Below are positions 54,401 through 62,569 of a DNA stretch of 64,000 bases, piece after piece; the stretch's first letter is position 1, and each line of letters starts with the position of its first letter. The notes under the pieces were generated by a model. The model worked only from the letters and a program-made list of their open reading frames with translations. It was not told the origin of the DNA and searched no databases. The position numbers and the translations under genes were made by a program. Location of the stretch: contig NZ_LMEM01000010.1 in NCBI RefSeq assembly GCF_001426345.1, forward strand, positions 1-64,000, given 5' to 3'. The DNA comes from Devosia sp. Root436. GTDB lineage: Bacteria > Pseudomonadota > Alphaproteobacteria > Rhizobiales > Devosiaceae.

Positions 54401-54469
54401 GCCATCCATCACCTTGTCGGCGAGGGTGGCGAGAAATCGGGCATGCGGGGCGATGGTATAGAGCGTCAT
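51440..54469 (-). CDS. addB: double-strand break repair protein AddB
   Basis: The product is 1009 residues from ATG 54469 (MTLYTIAPHARFLATLAD); longer frames overlap the nucleotidyltransferase. Helicase-like N-terminal domains contain VTIVVPTRRARLALADAF and no intact Walker A, as in alphaproteobacterial AddB. The C-terminal nuclease has RKLSVTEIETLMRSPYDIYAKHVL and the catalytic IDFKTGSVPQPG. It works as the second subunit of the AddAB end-resection enzyme. Overlaps of 4 bases (with the upstream gene) and 10 bases (with addA) show a tight operon. Confidence 0.94.
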   Translation of the reverse strand: MTLYTIAPHARFLATLADKVMDGTLLAGWDRSQPLWLSDVTIVVPTRRARLALADAFAGHRDNRGLLPDIRTFGGEVEDEEPFLPPFDVTPPLPPASPLERRLVLSRLVAAWADTPEGRRAFSSPPTAAEILSMSESLGLLIDDLLTEERSAADIRAIVPELAGDLGAYWQQTLAFLDIALTYWPERLRDKGQEDGARLRGQRLDRQAQAAPLLWGDRPVIAAGSTGSIPATARLLKAINALPRGAVVLPGLDTTIDAADQADLLDGEHNPQGHPQYQLARLLAELGSPASAVVELADFPGPRTTLVNRAMALAKDTTRWPAQKAHAMPIEDGLATTGVSIIAARNEDEEARAVALAAREALENRQSVGIVTPDRNLARRIAAELRRFDIEVDDAAGAPLFQSASGRLLRQIVCFADSGSAVDLVALLRNRAAMFGQPRPDVSRLADSIELGLLRGQRAAPGLAGLRLLLEANIAKVTKYPAKRLHERHRQPIEALFDRIEAALAPLLALMARPRITASEFAEALFRSFELTADGADSPGRDELTAWAAQMAAQTDAGHPFEPRGLDRVLQALMVGFQVRTRETRRQDIMIWGQLEARLQNPDLLIMAALNEDKWPETADPGPWLSRGMRLAARLEPPERRQGQAAHDFVQGMGNERVIIAYAQRVGTSPSLPSRLLQRLEAFAGAGLAGDWRQRGARWLDLAGRLDAVAGVASAPRPAPNPPPDVRPRKLSVTEIETLMRSPYDIYAKHVLRLRPIDALGASADARDRGNAVHDIFSDFVLAGHAVTDPGALDILKAIALEKFAGFEAIAERRDIWVRRFTAAAQQFLAFERERNDRVKRRHAEIDGRWDLPTGFALTGRADRVDELHDGRLEIIDFKTGSVPQPGVMRAFEAPQMLLEVAMAKHGGMAPVPPLDTAALRYIKIGLGPDAFIDKGFGLEDGYTIMGAADEIVRRMQRHVELFLFRQTPMPPRLLPVKQQRFPGAYDHLMRMAEWTAVDEDDEDIIQWW

Positions 54470-55158
54470 GGCGCCAGCAGCCGTTCGGTTTCGGCCAGCG
54501 CAGCCGCATCGCCGACATGGAACCAGGGCGCATCGAGCACCACGCCGAACAGCGTCTCGCGCTCCAGCGCCGCCTCGAACAGGTCGGTCAGCGGGAAGGC
54601 GCCGTCGGGCGTATCGTCGAACAGGGCTTTGCCGAGCAGGGCCACCCCGGCATAGATCACCGGCGCGCCATAGTCGCGGGTGACGTCGCCCCGCGGCGAC
54701 AGGCAGAAATCGTGGCTGCGGGCAAACCCGGTGGCGTTGCGCGGATGCACGCAGAGCAGCACGATATCGTGCGGGCCGGCATAGCGGGCGAGCATCCGCG
54801 CCAGTGGCGCGTCGCTGCCCGATGGCCAGAAGGCATCGGTATTCATCACCAGGATCGGGTCGGAAGCCAGCATGGGCAAAGCCCGCTTCACGCCGCCTCC
54901 GGTGCCGAGCAGGTCGTCCTCGCGGCTGACCTTGAGCAGGCCGCCGAAATGGGCAAGCAGCTGGTCGGCGCGATAATGGGCATTGGCGACAAAGCGTTTC
55001 GCCCCCTCGGCGCGCGCATTGGCCATGATGCGCTCGATGAGGGGAATTCCCGCTACCGGCACCAGCGGCTTGGGCAGCGTCTCGGTGACCGGCCGCAGCC
55101 GCGTGCCGAGGCCGGCCGCCAGCAGCATCACGTCGGGGAATCGGACGGCTTCGGTCAT
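54466..55158 (-). CDS. nucleotidyltransferase (MurU-like sugar-1-phosphate uridylyltransferase)
   Basis: The 230-residue NTP transferase starts at ATG 55158. The nucleotide loop LLAAGLGTRLRPVTETLPKPLVPV occupies residues 12-35 and the metal Asp is in LVMNTDAFW. Its closest functional relative is MurU, which makes UDP-MurNAc in a cell-wall recycling shortcut together with the kinase AmgK. In rhizobia this gene lies between amgK/tsaE and addB; here the upstream partner is absent and repeats follow. Activity on MurNAc-1-phosphate is inferred. Confidence 0.85.
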   Translation of the reverse strand: MTEAVRFPDVMLLAAGLGTRLRPVTETLPKPLVPVAGIPLIERIMANARAEGAKRFVANAHYRADQLLAHFGGLLKVSREDDLLGTGGGVKRALPMLASDPILVMNTDAFWPSGSDAPLARMLARYAGPHDIVLLCVHPRNATGFARSHDFCLSPRGDVTRDYGAPVIYAGVALLGKALFDDTPDGAFPLTDLFEAALERETLFGVVLDAPWFHVGDAAALAETERLLAP

Positions 55159-55198
55159 GAGCGGATATGACCGGGCGAGAGCCAGGATGTCCAGTGTT

Positions 55199-55440
55199 GG
55201 GGGAGAGGGCCAGGCCCTCCCCCTTGTGGGGAGGGAAGCGCAAGTCACCTCTCCCCTGAGGGGAGAGGTGGACCCGAAGGGTCGGGTGAGGGGTTCAGCG
55301 CTACGTCAGGCACCATGCCATTCACCAGCACTGAACCCCTCACCCCACCCTCTCCCCTCAGGGGAGAGGGAGCCCGCCTTCAGTGGAAACTCACCATATG
55401 CGCCTCCCCGCAAAGGGGAGGGTGGGTCCGGTGGTCGCGG
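55199..55440. repeat. family B intergenic repeats, compound copy
   Basis: A full element in inverted orientation (acctctcccctgaggggaga ... cctctcccctcaggggagag, about 55247-55375) is flanked on both sides by degenerate arms (ccctcccccttgtggggagg and ctccccgcaaaggggagggt). It separates the permease stop at 55444 from the nucleotidyltransferase start. Confidence 0.8.
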
Positions 55441-55443
55441 CAA

Positions 55444-56337
55444 TCAGTTATCGTTGCTCCGCCGGCGATACTCACTCCCCAGATACATCACGACCAGCGC
55501 GAAGACCACGCCGATGCCGACCTGGGTCCAGTCGACCCGGCTCAGCAGGTCGGTGGCATAGAGCAGGCCGTTGAACGGCGCGGTGCCGGCGAACCAGGCA
55601 TCGATATAGCCGTCCTCGACCAGCGGGAAGCTGGAGCGATAGCTGAGATAATCCCAGGTGCGGGTGGTGAAGGGATGCAGGCCTCCCAAAGTCACCCATT
55701 CCAGCGTGGCGACGATAGCCGGCAGCACTAGCGATACGGGGATCGCCCAGCGGCCGATGGCGGTGGCCAGGCCTCCGACCAGCGCCAGATAGGGCAGATA
55801 CCAGATGAGCCCGACTGCGAAGCTGACCAGGATGGCCAGCGCGACATGGAGATAGACCATGGCGATGCCGCCCAGGGCGGCGACCGTGCCGGTGCCGTTG
55901 ATCAGCATGGTGACATAGGCGACGCCATAGAGCAGCAGCCCGCTCAGCAGGGCCACGGCATAGACCGTGCCCGGCAGGATGGTGAGCGCCGCCGTCAGCT
56001 TGGAGAGCAGCATCCTGAAATCGCCGACCGGCATGGACTTCCAGAACAGCATGGCATTGTTGCGCTTGTCGGCGGCGAAGCCGTCGGCGGCGTAGAAGAA
56101 CAAGGTGGCCATCAGGTAGAAGGACCAGCCGACGCCGAAGCCAAGAAAGCCCATTTCATAGATGCGCAAAGGCGCGACGGTGAGCATGGCGCCCGAGAAG
56201 CGCGCATCGACCCGCCCGACCGTGAAGGCCAGGATGGTGGCGCCGAACAGCACCGCCACCAGCAATAGCGGCCCGAGCAGGAACGCCCCACGATGCTCGA
56301 TCAGCTCGCGATGGACGAGAGCGGTGAAAGCCTTCAT
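55444..56337 (-). CDS. ABC transporter permease, YtrC/D-like
   Basis: The 297-residue membrane protein has six or seven predicted helices and an extracytoplasmic loop after helix 1 (GRVDARFSGAMLTVAPLRIYEM). It is encoded directly after an ATPase and a YtrA-type GntR regulator. Such exporters respond to cell-wall antibiotics in Firmicutes; in alphaproteobacteria their substrates are unknown. It overlaps the ATPase gene by 4 bases (56334-56337) and ends the three-gene operon. Export of a lipid- or peptide-like compound is a guess from family only. Confidence 0.8.
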   Translation of the reverse strand: MKAFTALVHRELIEHRGAFLLGPLLLVAVLFGATILAFTVGRVDARFSGAMLTVAPLRIYEMGFLGFGVGWSFYLMATLFFYAADGFAADKRNNAMLFWKSMPVGDFRMLLSKLTAALTILPGTVYAVALLSGLLLYGVAYVTMLINGTGTVAALGGIAMVYLHVALAILVSFAVGLIWYLPYLALVGGLATAIGRWAIPVSLVLPAIVATLEWVTLGGLHPFTTRTWDYLSYRSSFPLVEDGYIDAWFAGTAPFNGLLYATDLLSRVDWTQVGIGVVFALVVMYLGSEYRRRSNDN

Positions 56338-57242
56338 TGGGCGGTCTCCGGATTGGCGGTCGGCCGCTGCATCAGGGCGACGAACAGGTCGGACAGGGTC
56401 GGGGTCGAGAGCTTGCCCAGCGGTTCGAGCAGGCTGCGGTCGACGCCGTCGAAGATCATCACGGTCTGCCCGAAACGGGTTTCTTCATAGACCGGATTGT
56501 AGGCGCGGGCGGCGGCCTGGCTGTCGGGATCGTTGACCACCAGCTGGGTGAACTTGTCGTTCACCGTCTCCATCTGCATATGCAGGATCAGTTCGCCATC
56601 GCGGATGAACATGATGTCGGAGAGCATGAACTCGATCTCGTCCACCTGGTGGGTGGTGATGAGCAGGGTCCGTTCCTCGGTCATGTAGTCTTCGAGCAGC
56701 CGCCGGTAGAAGCGCTTGCGATAGGTGATGTCGAGGCCGAGCGTCGGCTCGTCCAGCACCAGCAGCTTGGCGTCGATCGCCATCACCACCGCCAGGTGCA
56801 ACTGGGCGATCATGCCCTTGGACAGGTGCTTGATCTTCATCTCGGGGCGGATATCGGTGCCTTCGAGGAAGCTCTGCGCCTTGGCGTGGCTGAAATTGGG
56901 ATGGATGTTGCCCAATAGCGCGAAGAGTTCGCGAACCCTGAGGAAACGCGGCAGGCTGGCCACGTCGGAGATGAAGGCGACATTCTCCATCAGCTTGGCG
57001 CGCCTGGCGAAGGGGTCCTCACCCAGCACGCGGATAGTGCCCTCGCAATTGGTCAGGCCCAGCATGGCGTTGAGCGTCGTGGTCTTGCCGGCGCCGTTAT
57101 GGCCGATCAGCCCATAGATGCGGCCGGGAGGAATGTCGAAATCGAGGCCATGCAGGATTTCCTTGCGGCCGAAGCTCTTGCGCAGGCCGCGGGCGGAAAC
57201 GATGGGTTCGATATCGAGGGAAGCGGTGGAAAGGTCAGTCAT
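56334..57242 (-). CDS. ABC transporter ATP-binding protein, YtrB-like
   Basis: The 302-residue ATPase has Walker A GLIGHNGAGKTT (44-55), Walker B LLVLDEPTLGLD and the switch His in LITTHQVDEIE. The signature is LSKGM (140-144) instead of LSGGQ, a variant common in the YtrB branch. A ~80-residue C-terminal extension (MQMETVNDKFTQLVVNDPDS onward) may bind a regulatory ligand or the permease. It lies between the GntR regulator (4-base overlap, 57239-57242) and the permease. Confidence 0.9.
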   Translation of the reverse strand: MTDLSTASLDIEPIVSARGLRKSFGRKEILHGLDFDIPPGRIYGLIGHNGAGKTTTLNAMLGLTNCEGTIRVLGEDPFARRAKLMENVAFISDVASLPRFLRVRELFALLGNIHPNFSHAKAQSFLEGTDIRPEMKIKHLSKGMIAQLHLAVVMAIDAKLLVLDEPTLGLDITYRKRFYRRLLEDYMTEERTLLITTHQVDEIEFMLSDIMFIRDGELILHMQMETVNDKFTQLVVNDPDSQAAARAYNPVYEETRFGQTVMIFDGVDRSLLEPLGKLSTPTLSDLFVALMQRPTANPETAQ

Positions 57243-57610
57243 TTTTCCGCACCTTTGGTGACAGTGGAACCGGACAGCAGGGTCTGCAGATCGAGGTCGA
57301 GCGCCTTGATCTGGGCGGCGATGCGCGGCCAGTCCTCTTTCAGAAACTTGTCGCGTTCATGGGCGAGCAACTCGGCCCGCGCTCCCGTTTTTACGAACAT
57401 CCCTAGCCCTCTGCGTTTTTCGACCACGCCGACATCGACCAGAGCCTCGAAAGCCCGGGTGACCGTCAGCGGATTGACCGACAGGTCTGCGGCGATCTGG
57501 CGGACCGAGGGCAATGCTTCGCCCTCCCCGACCGATCCGCGCAGGATCATCTCGGCAAGCCGCTGCCGGATCTGCACGAAGATCGGCTGGCTGGTATGAA
57601 AGTCATCCAT
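57239..57610 (-). CDS. GntR family transcriptional regulator, YtrA type
   Basis: The 123-residue protein has an N-terminal winged helix (PIFVQIRQRLAEMILRG, then LPSVRQIAADLSVNPLTVTRAFEALVDVGVVEKRRGLGMFV, to about residue 77). A short helical C-terminal dimerisation part without ligand domain defines the YtrA subfamily. These usually repress their own operon encoding an ABC transporter. A matching inverted repeat lies 14 bases upstream of the start (57625-57650). First gene of the operon. Confidence 0.93.
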   Translation of the reverse strand: MDDFHTSQPIFVQIRQRLAEMILRGSVGEGEALPSVRQIAADLSVNPLTVTRAFEALVDVGVVEKRRGLGMFVKTGARAELLAHERDKFLKEDWPRIAAQIKALDLDLQTLLSGSTVTKGAEK

Positions 57611-57624
57611 GTGTGGTGCCTATG

Positions 57625-57650
57625 TAGTGTGATAGTCTTGTAGCACACTA
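57625..57650 (-). promoter_or_regulatory. YtrA-type operator of the GntR-ABC operon
   Basis: TAGTGTGaTA (57625-57634) and TAgCACACTA (57641-57650) are inverted copies matching in 9 of 10 positions around a 6-base centre. The site lies just upstream of the GntR gene, where a promoter is expected. Autorepression is inferred from the family; GntR operators typically have this size and spacing. Confidence 0.72.
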
Positions 57651-57694
57651 AAACGATGCGTCAAGAGGGAGAAGCGGGATGCAACCTCATCAGC

Positions 57695-57784
57695 GATCGT
57701 CACCCTCGGGCTTGACCCGAGGGCTCTGCCCTTTGCGGAGCGCCCATTAAGTGAAGTGTCCTCGGGTCAGGCCCGAGGATGACG
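57695..57784. repeat. family C-like inverted repeat (diverged)
   Basis: The left part gatcgtcaccctcgggcttg and the right part caggcccgaggatgacggc have the same plan as the other family C copies (gtcatccc... / ...gggatgac) but with ctcggg replacing cccggc. It lies between the GntR operator and the histidine-kinase stop codon. Confidence 0.6.
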
Positions 57785-57792
57785 GCCGGCGG

Positions 57793-59607
57793 TCAAGCGT
57801 CCAACAGCCTTTGCGGCAGGGTCAGGCGCAGCAGGGCGCCGCCTTCCAGCCGTTCGAAACTGGCATAGCCCCCGATGGAGCGGGCGCGGCGGTGCATGTT
57901 GCCGAGGCCGTGGCCGGGGCGGGCGGGCTCGTCGGCAGCGCCGTCATTGACCACGGCGATCACCGCCGCACCGTCGCTGCCCGCGCCCCCCTCGATGCGG
58001 ATATGGCTTGCCGGACCATGCTTGAGCGCATTGGTCACCGCCTCCTGCATGATGCGCAGCACCGACAGCGCATTGCCCGGCGTCACGCCGCCGATGCCGG
58101 GCAGTTTTTCCATCGACCAGTCGAGGCCCACGCCGAGCCGGCGCAATTGCGGCTCCAGCCGCTCGCGGAAACCGGCCAGGGCCAGCGGCAGATCCTCTTC
58201 GCCGATATCGAGCGAATTGATCACCAGCCGCAGGTCATCGAGCGCCGCGCGGGCGGAGCGCTCGATGGTGGGCGCATCGGCGCCGCGCTCGCTGAGGGCG
58301 ATGATGGAAACCAGGTGCCCGCTCAGCCCGTCATGGAGATCGCGCGTCAGCCGTTGCCGCTCATCCTCGCGCACCGCCTCGGCGGCGCGGCGGCGTTCGC
58401 GGTCATGCAGGGCCGACAATTGCCGCTCCTGCTCGTCGAGCTTGTGGCGCAGTACATCATTGGCCAGATCGAGGCTGTTGAGGCTGTTGGCCAGCCGCCG
58501 CATCAGCACCACGACGATGGTCAGCAGGGTCAGCGGGCGCACGTAATTGGTCAGCAGGAACGGCGCCTCGCGCAGGCCGGTCACCACCAGCAGGTCGCCC
58601 AGGCCGATCCAGGCGACCAGGAAGAAGGGCACGGCGAGCAGGCCCTGGTCCCACCGCCGGGTGCGGATGAAATTGGCCGCCAGCAGCACGCTCGCCACCA
58701 CATGGCCGCCAATGGCGATCATGGCACTGATGCCGGTGACCAGCAGCGGCCGGGGCGCCAGCAGCAGGCCCAGGCCGAGCAGCAGCAGCGGCAGCACGCA
58801 GATGGCCGGCACCAGCCAGCCCGGCACCGGCTTTTCGGCCACCGCCAGCGCCACGCCGAGCGCCATGAGGCCGAAGGCGCACATCAGGACATGCTGGGCG
58901 GGGGCCAGGGCATCGAGCCCATCCAGCACATGGGCGAGGTCGAGCACACTGGCCAGCAGGGTCGTGCTGCCGATCAGCGCCAGCCAGCGGAACAGCGGAT
59001 CGTGGCGCCGCGCGCTCCACAGCGTCAACAGGCCCAGCAGCACCACCAGATGCAGCACGAAGGCGGCGATGCGCCCCTGCCCGGCCATGGCCAGCGTCAG
59101 CCAGGGCGAGCGGCCCAGCCCGGCGCCGGATTCGAGATAGACCGGGCTCAGATAAAACGGGATGGAGGCGTCGTTGCGCAGCAGGGTCAGCACCATGTGG
59201 TTCTGGCCGGCATGCAGGAAATCGGGCGGCACGCGCAACAGGGCCGTAGCGCCCAGGGACGGCTGCAGCCAGGGCGAATCGGGCGGCATCTGCACCGCCC
59301 GGCCATTCACCGTGACGGAAAGCTGATGCCGCACTGCCGGGACATAGAGCGTCTGCGGGCGATCGGGAGCCGCAGGGAGCGCGAAGGCCAGCTCATAGCG
59401 GACGACCGAGCGCCCCGGCGCGGGCGTGCGCACCGTATCGGGCAGGGTCACTGCCTCCACCGGGCCATCGTCCACCACCAGGGCGGCCCGGTCGAGCATC
59501 AGCCCGCCCGCCGGCAAAGGCAGGTGCAGCCAGGCCGGCATGGAGGCCAGCCCCAGTGTCAGCAGCAGCAGGAGAGCTGGCGGCCATGCCAGTCCGGTTG
59601 GCCTCAT
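57793..59607 (-). CDS. membrane sensor histidine kinase, NarX/DegS type
   Basis: The product is 604 residues from ATG 59607. It has a signal/anchor helix (1-21), a periplasmic beta-rich domain (about 40-165) similar to 7TMR-DISM extracellular domains, seven hydrophobic helices (175-370), a coiled coil (380-415), HisKA_3 with phospho-His425 (RDLHDGLSGHL) and an HATPase_c with N-box MQEAVTNALKHG. It would phosphorylate the response regulator encoded just before it (4-base overlap). The membrane sensor is of the carbohydrate-binding-like kind, but the signal is unknown. Confidence 0.88.
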   Translation of the reverse strand: MRPTGLAWPPALLLLLTLGLASMPAWLHLPLPAGGLMLDRAALVVDDGPVEAVTLPDTVRTPAPGRSVVRYELAFALPAAPDRPQTLYVPAVRHQLSVTVNGRAVQMPPDSPWLQPSLGATALLRVPPDFLHAGQNHMVLTLLRNDASIPFYLSPVYLESGAGLGRSPWLTLAMAGQGRIAAFVLHLVVLLGLLTLWSARRHDPLFRWLALIGSTTLLASVLDLAHVLDGLDALAPAQHVLMCAFGLMALGVALAVAEKPVPGWLVPAICVLPLLLLGLGLLLAPRPLLVTGISAMIAIGGHVVASVLLAANFIRTRRWDQGLLAVPFFLVAWIGLGDLLVVTGLREAPFLLTNYVRPLTLLTIVVVLMRRLANSLNSLDLANDVLRHKLDEQERQLSALHDRERRRAAEAVREDERQRLTRDLHDGLSGHLVSIIALSERGADAPTIERSARAALDDLRLVINSLDIGEEDLPLALAGFRERLEPQLRRLGVGLDWSMEKLPGIGGVTPGNALSVLRIMQEAVTNALKHGPASHIRIEGGAGSDGAAVIAVVNDGAADEPARPGHGLGNMHRRARSIGGYASFERLEGGALLRLTLPQRLLDA

Positions 59608-60278
59608 AGGCGGATCAGCCCCAGCCGCGCCGCCTCGAACACCGCCTCGCTGCGGTTGGAAGCCTGCAATTTGCGGTAGATATTGCGGATATGCACCGGC
59701 ACGGTCTGGCGCGACATGCCCAGCCGCTCGGCCAGTTCGCCATAGGTGAAGCCCTTGGCGACGCCCCACAGGATGTCCATTTCGCGCGGCGTCAGGCTGG
59801 GCCTGTCCTCGACCGGCGCGGCCGTTTCGCCGCGCTCGGACAGCCGCCGCACCAGTACGCGGGCGATGCGCGAGGAAATGGGCGAGCGCCCGGCCATCAG
59901 ATCGGTGATGGCGTCGATGAGATCGAGCGAATCGGCATCCTTGAGCAGGTAGCCGGCGGCGCCTGCCTCGATGGCTTCGAGCACCGAGCGCTCGTCGGTC
60001 AGCACCGAAATCACCATGGATTCGGCCTGCGGGCGCAGCTTGCCGACCAACCGGATCGCCTCGATGCCATTGCCGTCGGGCAGCTTGAGGTCGGTCACCA
60101 GCAGGTCGAAGCTCTGCGCCTCTATCGCCGCCACCGCCTCGGCCAGCGTGGCGCAATCGGCGACCAGCGTAGCACCGGGCCAGCCGGTGATGATGGCAGC
60201 GAGCCGGCGGCGGATCGGCTCGTCATCCTCGACCAGAACGATCCGCAACGGTTCAGTCGCGCGCCGTGCGTCCGTCAT
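59604..60278 (-). CDS. NarL/FixJ family response regulator
   Basis: The product is 224 residues from ATG 60278; an ATG nine bases earlier is possible. The receiver domain has acidic pocket EDD (17-19), phospho-acceptor Asp63 in VTDLKLPDGN and Lys113. The LuxR-type helix-turn-helix spans about 161-218 (LTPREMDILWGVAKGFTYGELAERLGMSRQTVPVHIRNIY). The usual VK of the recognition helix (TVKTHL) is VPVHI here. It is paired with the kinase downstream; target genes are not evident. Confidence 0.93.
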   Translation of the reverse strand: MTDARRATEPLRIVLVEDDEPIRRRLAAIITGWPGATLVADCATLAEAVAAIEAQSFDLLVTDLKLPDGNGIEAIRLVGKLRPQAESMVISVLTDERSVLEAIEAGAAGYLLKDADSLDLIDAITDLMAGRSPISSRIARVLVRRLSERGETAAPVEDRPSLTPREMDILWGVAKGFTYGELAERLGMSRQTVPVHIRNIYRKLQASNRSEAVFEAARLGLIRL

Positions 60279-60419
60279 CCCCCGCATCCCCCAGAGCGTC
60301 GTCTGGCGAACTATAGTCAGCCGGACCGGCCACCGCATACCCCTTTCATGGTATCCCGCCGCCGGCCATGCGCCCCTATGGTCCGGCCCCAGGCCTGATT
60401 GGCCAAGGGGGACCGGACC

Positions 60420-60905
60420 ATGATCGGATATATGCGACGCTTGCGGCTGCGCCTGCTGGGGGCCTTCAGCCCCTGGCTGCCGGCCAGCGACACCACCGTC
60501 ATCACCCTGCGGCCCATGCCGGGGGACCTGCATCGGGACGGGCGACCCACCGAGGCATTCTGGCAGCATCTGGTCGCGCTGTGCGGCGAAGGCTGGCTGG
60601 TCGGCGCGGGTCATTCGTCGCTGCTGCCCACAAGCCCGGATTTCAGCTTCATTTCGGCCACGGGGCGCAAGGCGCTGCGACCCTTCGGCAAACTCGTCGT
60701 CGTCACTGAACTCGCCATGTTCGACCCCGAGGGGCCGCGCCTGCTGCATCTGGTCTGCACCAATGATGGCGTGGCCGTGGCCACCGCGACGAGCCAGGTG
60801 AGCCTGGCCGTGCCCATGCTGGCGCAGCCGGCGACCCGGACGCTGGTCCGGGCAGGCGACCGCGTCGGCAGCCAGCTCAAATCGGTATCGGTGCCGACCC
60901 GCTAG
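60420..60905 (+). CDS. hypothetical protein (161 aa)
   Basis: The product is 161 residues from ATG 60420 (AAGGGGG upstream). A basic N-terminal segment (MIGYMRRLRLRLLGAFSPWL) is followed by an alpha/beta domain with strands TTVITLRPMPGDL, FGKLVVVTELAMFD and RLLHLVCTNDGVAVATA. No family is recognised. It is divergent from the response regulator and convergent with the TadG-like gene, overlapping its end by 4 bases. Codon use is native. Confidence 0.7.
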   Translation: MIGYMRRLRLRLLGAFSPWLPASDTTVITLRPMPGDLHRDGRPTEAFWQHLVALCGEGWLVGAGHSSLLPTSPDFSFISATGRKALRPFGKLVVVTELAMFDPEGPRLLHLVCTNDGVAVATATSQVSLAVPMLAQPATRTLVRAGDRVGSQLKSVSVPTR

Positions 60906-62569
60906 CCCACCAGCACCGGATGGGAGCAGCGGACGCCGTAGACGGTGACATCCGCCTCGCCCAGCGACAGCCCAACAGCTTCGAGCAGCCGCGCCAGCGT
61001 GAGGTCGAGCGTCGGGGTCAGCGGCATGAGGATGGTCTTGAGCAGGCTGGTAAGGCTGGTGAGGTTCAGCCCCAGGCCCAGTATGGGGACGTTGAGCACC
61101 AGATTGTTCAGCAGCGAGCCGGCGAGCGAACTCACCATGGTCGCGGTCGTGGCGGTCTTGACGGCGCCGGCGGCGATATCGCTTGCGGAAAAGCCGAGCG
61201 GGATCGGCGTCGTCTGGGCGGCTTCGACCAGTGAGGATGCCAGCACCCGCAACACGGTGATGCCGAGCAGCTTCACCTCGACCAGCGGCGCCAGGCCGAC
61301 AGTGGGCGTGGTGTTGAAATCGCCGAAACTGGCGGCATCGACCTCGCCGATCGTCAGGCGCAAAATGCCGGGCCGTGTGAGGATGGTGGCGCTGCCCGAT
61401 GCGTCCGCCCCCGATGGGCAGGTCGCGGCCCCGACCATGGCTTCGGCCTCGGCCAATTCGAGATAGAGGGGCAGCCGGATCGGCGCGCCGGCCAGCGCGC
61501 CGCTGCCCGCCATTTCGGCGACAAGGCGCAGGCGGAGCTGGCTGGTGCGGACCACTGTGCCCATGCCGCCAATGGCGAACCAGGCGCCGCCCTGGGGCGG
61601 TTCGCCCACCGCAAGGCTCGCGGTGATCCCGGCAAGGCCGGGTATGCCGGCGGTCAGCGCCAGCGATACCTGGCGGTTGCCATCGCCGAGCGCGGCGCTG
61701 GCCGCCAGCAGGTCCAGCGCCGAAATGGCGGTGAACACCCCCTGCCCGGTGCCCGAGCCTATGGTCAGGGCGCCGAAGGCGCCGAGATCGAACAGCTTGC
61801 CCAGCGGCACGGCGCCATTTTGGCCGGCCGAGCCGGCGAGCTTGAGCATGGCGGTGCGCTCGACGCCGGTGAGCAGGCCGGCCAGGGCCCCCGCCAGGGC
61901 GCCATGATCGGCCTCGAGCGCCAGCAGGTCGTCATAGCTGCCGGCGGTGACGCCGAGCCGGGCCGCCAGCGCATCGAGAAAGGCGAAAGCGTCGACCCGG
62001 GCGCCCAGCAGGCTCTGATAGTCGAGCACCGTCAGGGCGACGCTGGTGCCGAGCAGGGCGTTGAGCACGGCATTGGCGATGCCGCCATCGAGGCTGGCGA
62101 GGCGCGAGCCCAGCGAAAACGAAACCTGGGGGGTGACCGAGGCGATGGCGGTGGCGCCCAGCGTCGGCGGCTCGGCCCAGCCGCGGGCAAAATGCAGTGC
62201 CCCTGGCCGCCCGAAACGCACCGCCACGGCATTGAATGGCGCGAGGCCCGGCGTGAAGCGATCGGCGGGCGCAATGGCGGGATCGGGATTGTAGTGGCCG
62301 GCAGTAACGGCGAGACCCTCGCTCGATCCCGCCGGCAGCAGCCCGGCCTCGACCAGCGCATCCCGCGCCAGCGCCGTCGCCGCATTGGGGTCGCTGACCG
62401 CCGCCAGCGCCGCCAGATCCACGCCGTTCTGGATCATGCGGCGCTCGTGATAGAGCGAGGCGGCATCCACCGCGACGGCCGAAACCATGGCGGACACGGC
62501 AAAGCCCATGGCAAAGAGCACCGCCATATTGGCGCGCGTATCGGCCCGGAAACGCTGCCACAGGCTCAT
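60902..62569 (-). CDS. TadG-like pilus assembly protein (DUF2134)
   Basis: The product is 555 residues. The N-terminus RFRADTRANMAVLFAMGFAVSAMVSAVAVDAASLYHERRMIQNGVDLAALAAV (about 6-58) is the Tad_N membrane anchor plus the DUF2134 start of TadG-like proteins. The rest is an unusually Ala/Leu/Gly-rich extracytoplasmic region with a hydrophobic stretch near residues 480-525 (LLNNLVLNVPILGLGLNLTS) and one Cys near each end of the last third. Such proteins are minor pilin-like parts of Flp/Tad pili. It overlaps the TadE-like gene by 4 bases. No tadABC or flp genes are in the window. Confidence 0.8.
   Translation of the reverse strand: MSLWQRFRADTRANMAVLFAMGFAVSAMVSAVAVDAASLYHERRMIQNGVDLAALAAVSDPNAATALARDALVEAGLLPAGSSEGLAVTAGHYNPDPAIAPADRFTPGLAPFNAVAVRFGRPGALHFARGWAEPPTLGATAIASVTPQVSFSLGSRLASLDGGIANAVLNALLGTSVALTVLDYQSLLGARVDAFAFLDALAARLGVTAGSYDDLLALEADHGALAGALAGLLTGVERTAMLKLAGSAGQNGAVPLGKLFDLGAFGALTIGSGTGQGVFTAISALDLLAASAALGDGNRQVSLALTAGIPGLAGITASLAVGEPPQGGAWFAIGGMGTVVRTSQLRLRLVAEMAGSGALAGAPIRLPLYLELAEAEAMVGAATCPSGADASGSATILTRPGILRLTIGEVDAASFGDFNTTPTVGLAPLVEVKLLGITVLRVLASSLVEAAQTTPIPLGFSASDIAAGAVKTATTATMVSSLAGSLLNNLVLNVPILGLGLNLTSLTSLLKTILMPLTPTLDLTLARLLEAVGLSLGEADVTVYGVRCSHPVLVG

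Noticed and set aside
54470..55243. A 258-codon N-terminal extension of addB
   Set aside because: It lies over the nucleotidyltransferase gene in another frame and lacks AddB features.
57751..59679. A 642-codon open frame on the plus strand opposite the histidine kinase, rich in Gln, His and Arg
   Set aside because: High-GC antisense shadow: the composition (HRQRHAE-type runs) is that of a reversed membrane protein gene, while the minus strand has clear kinase motifs.
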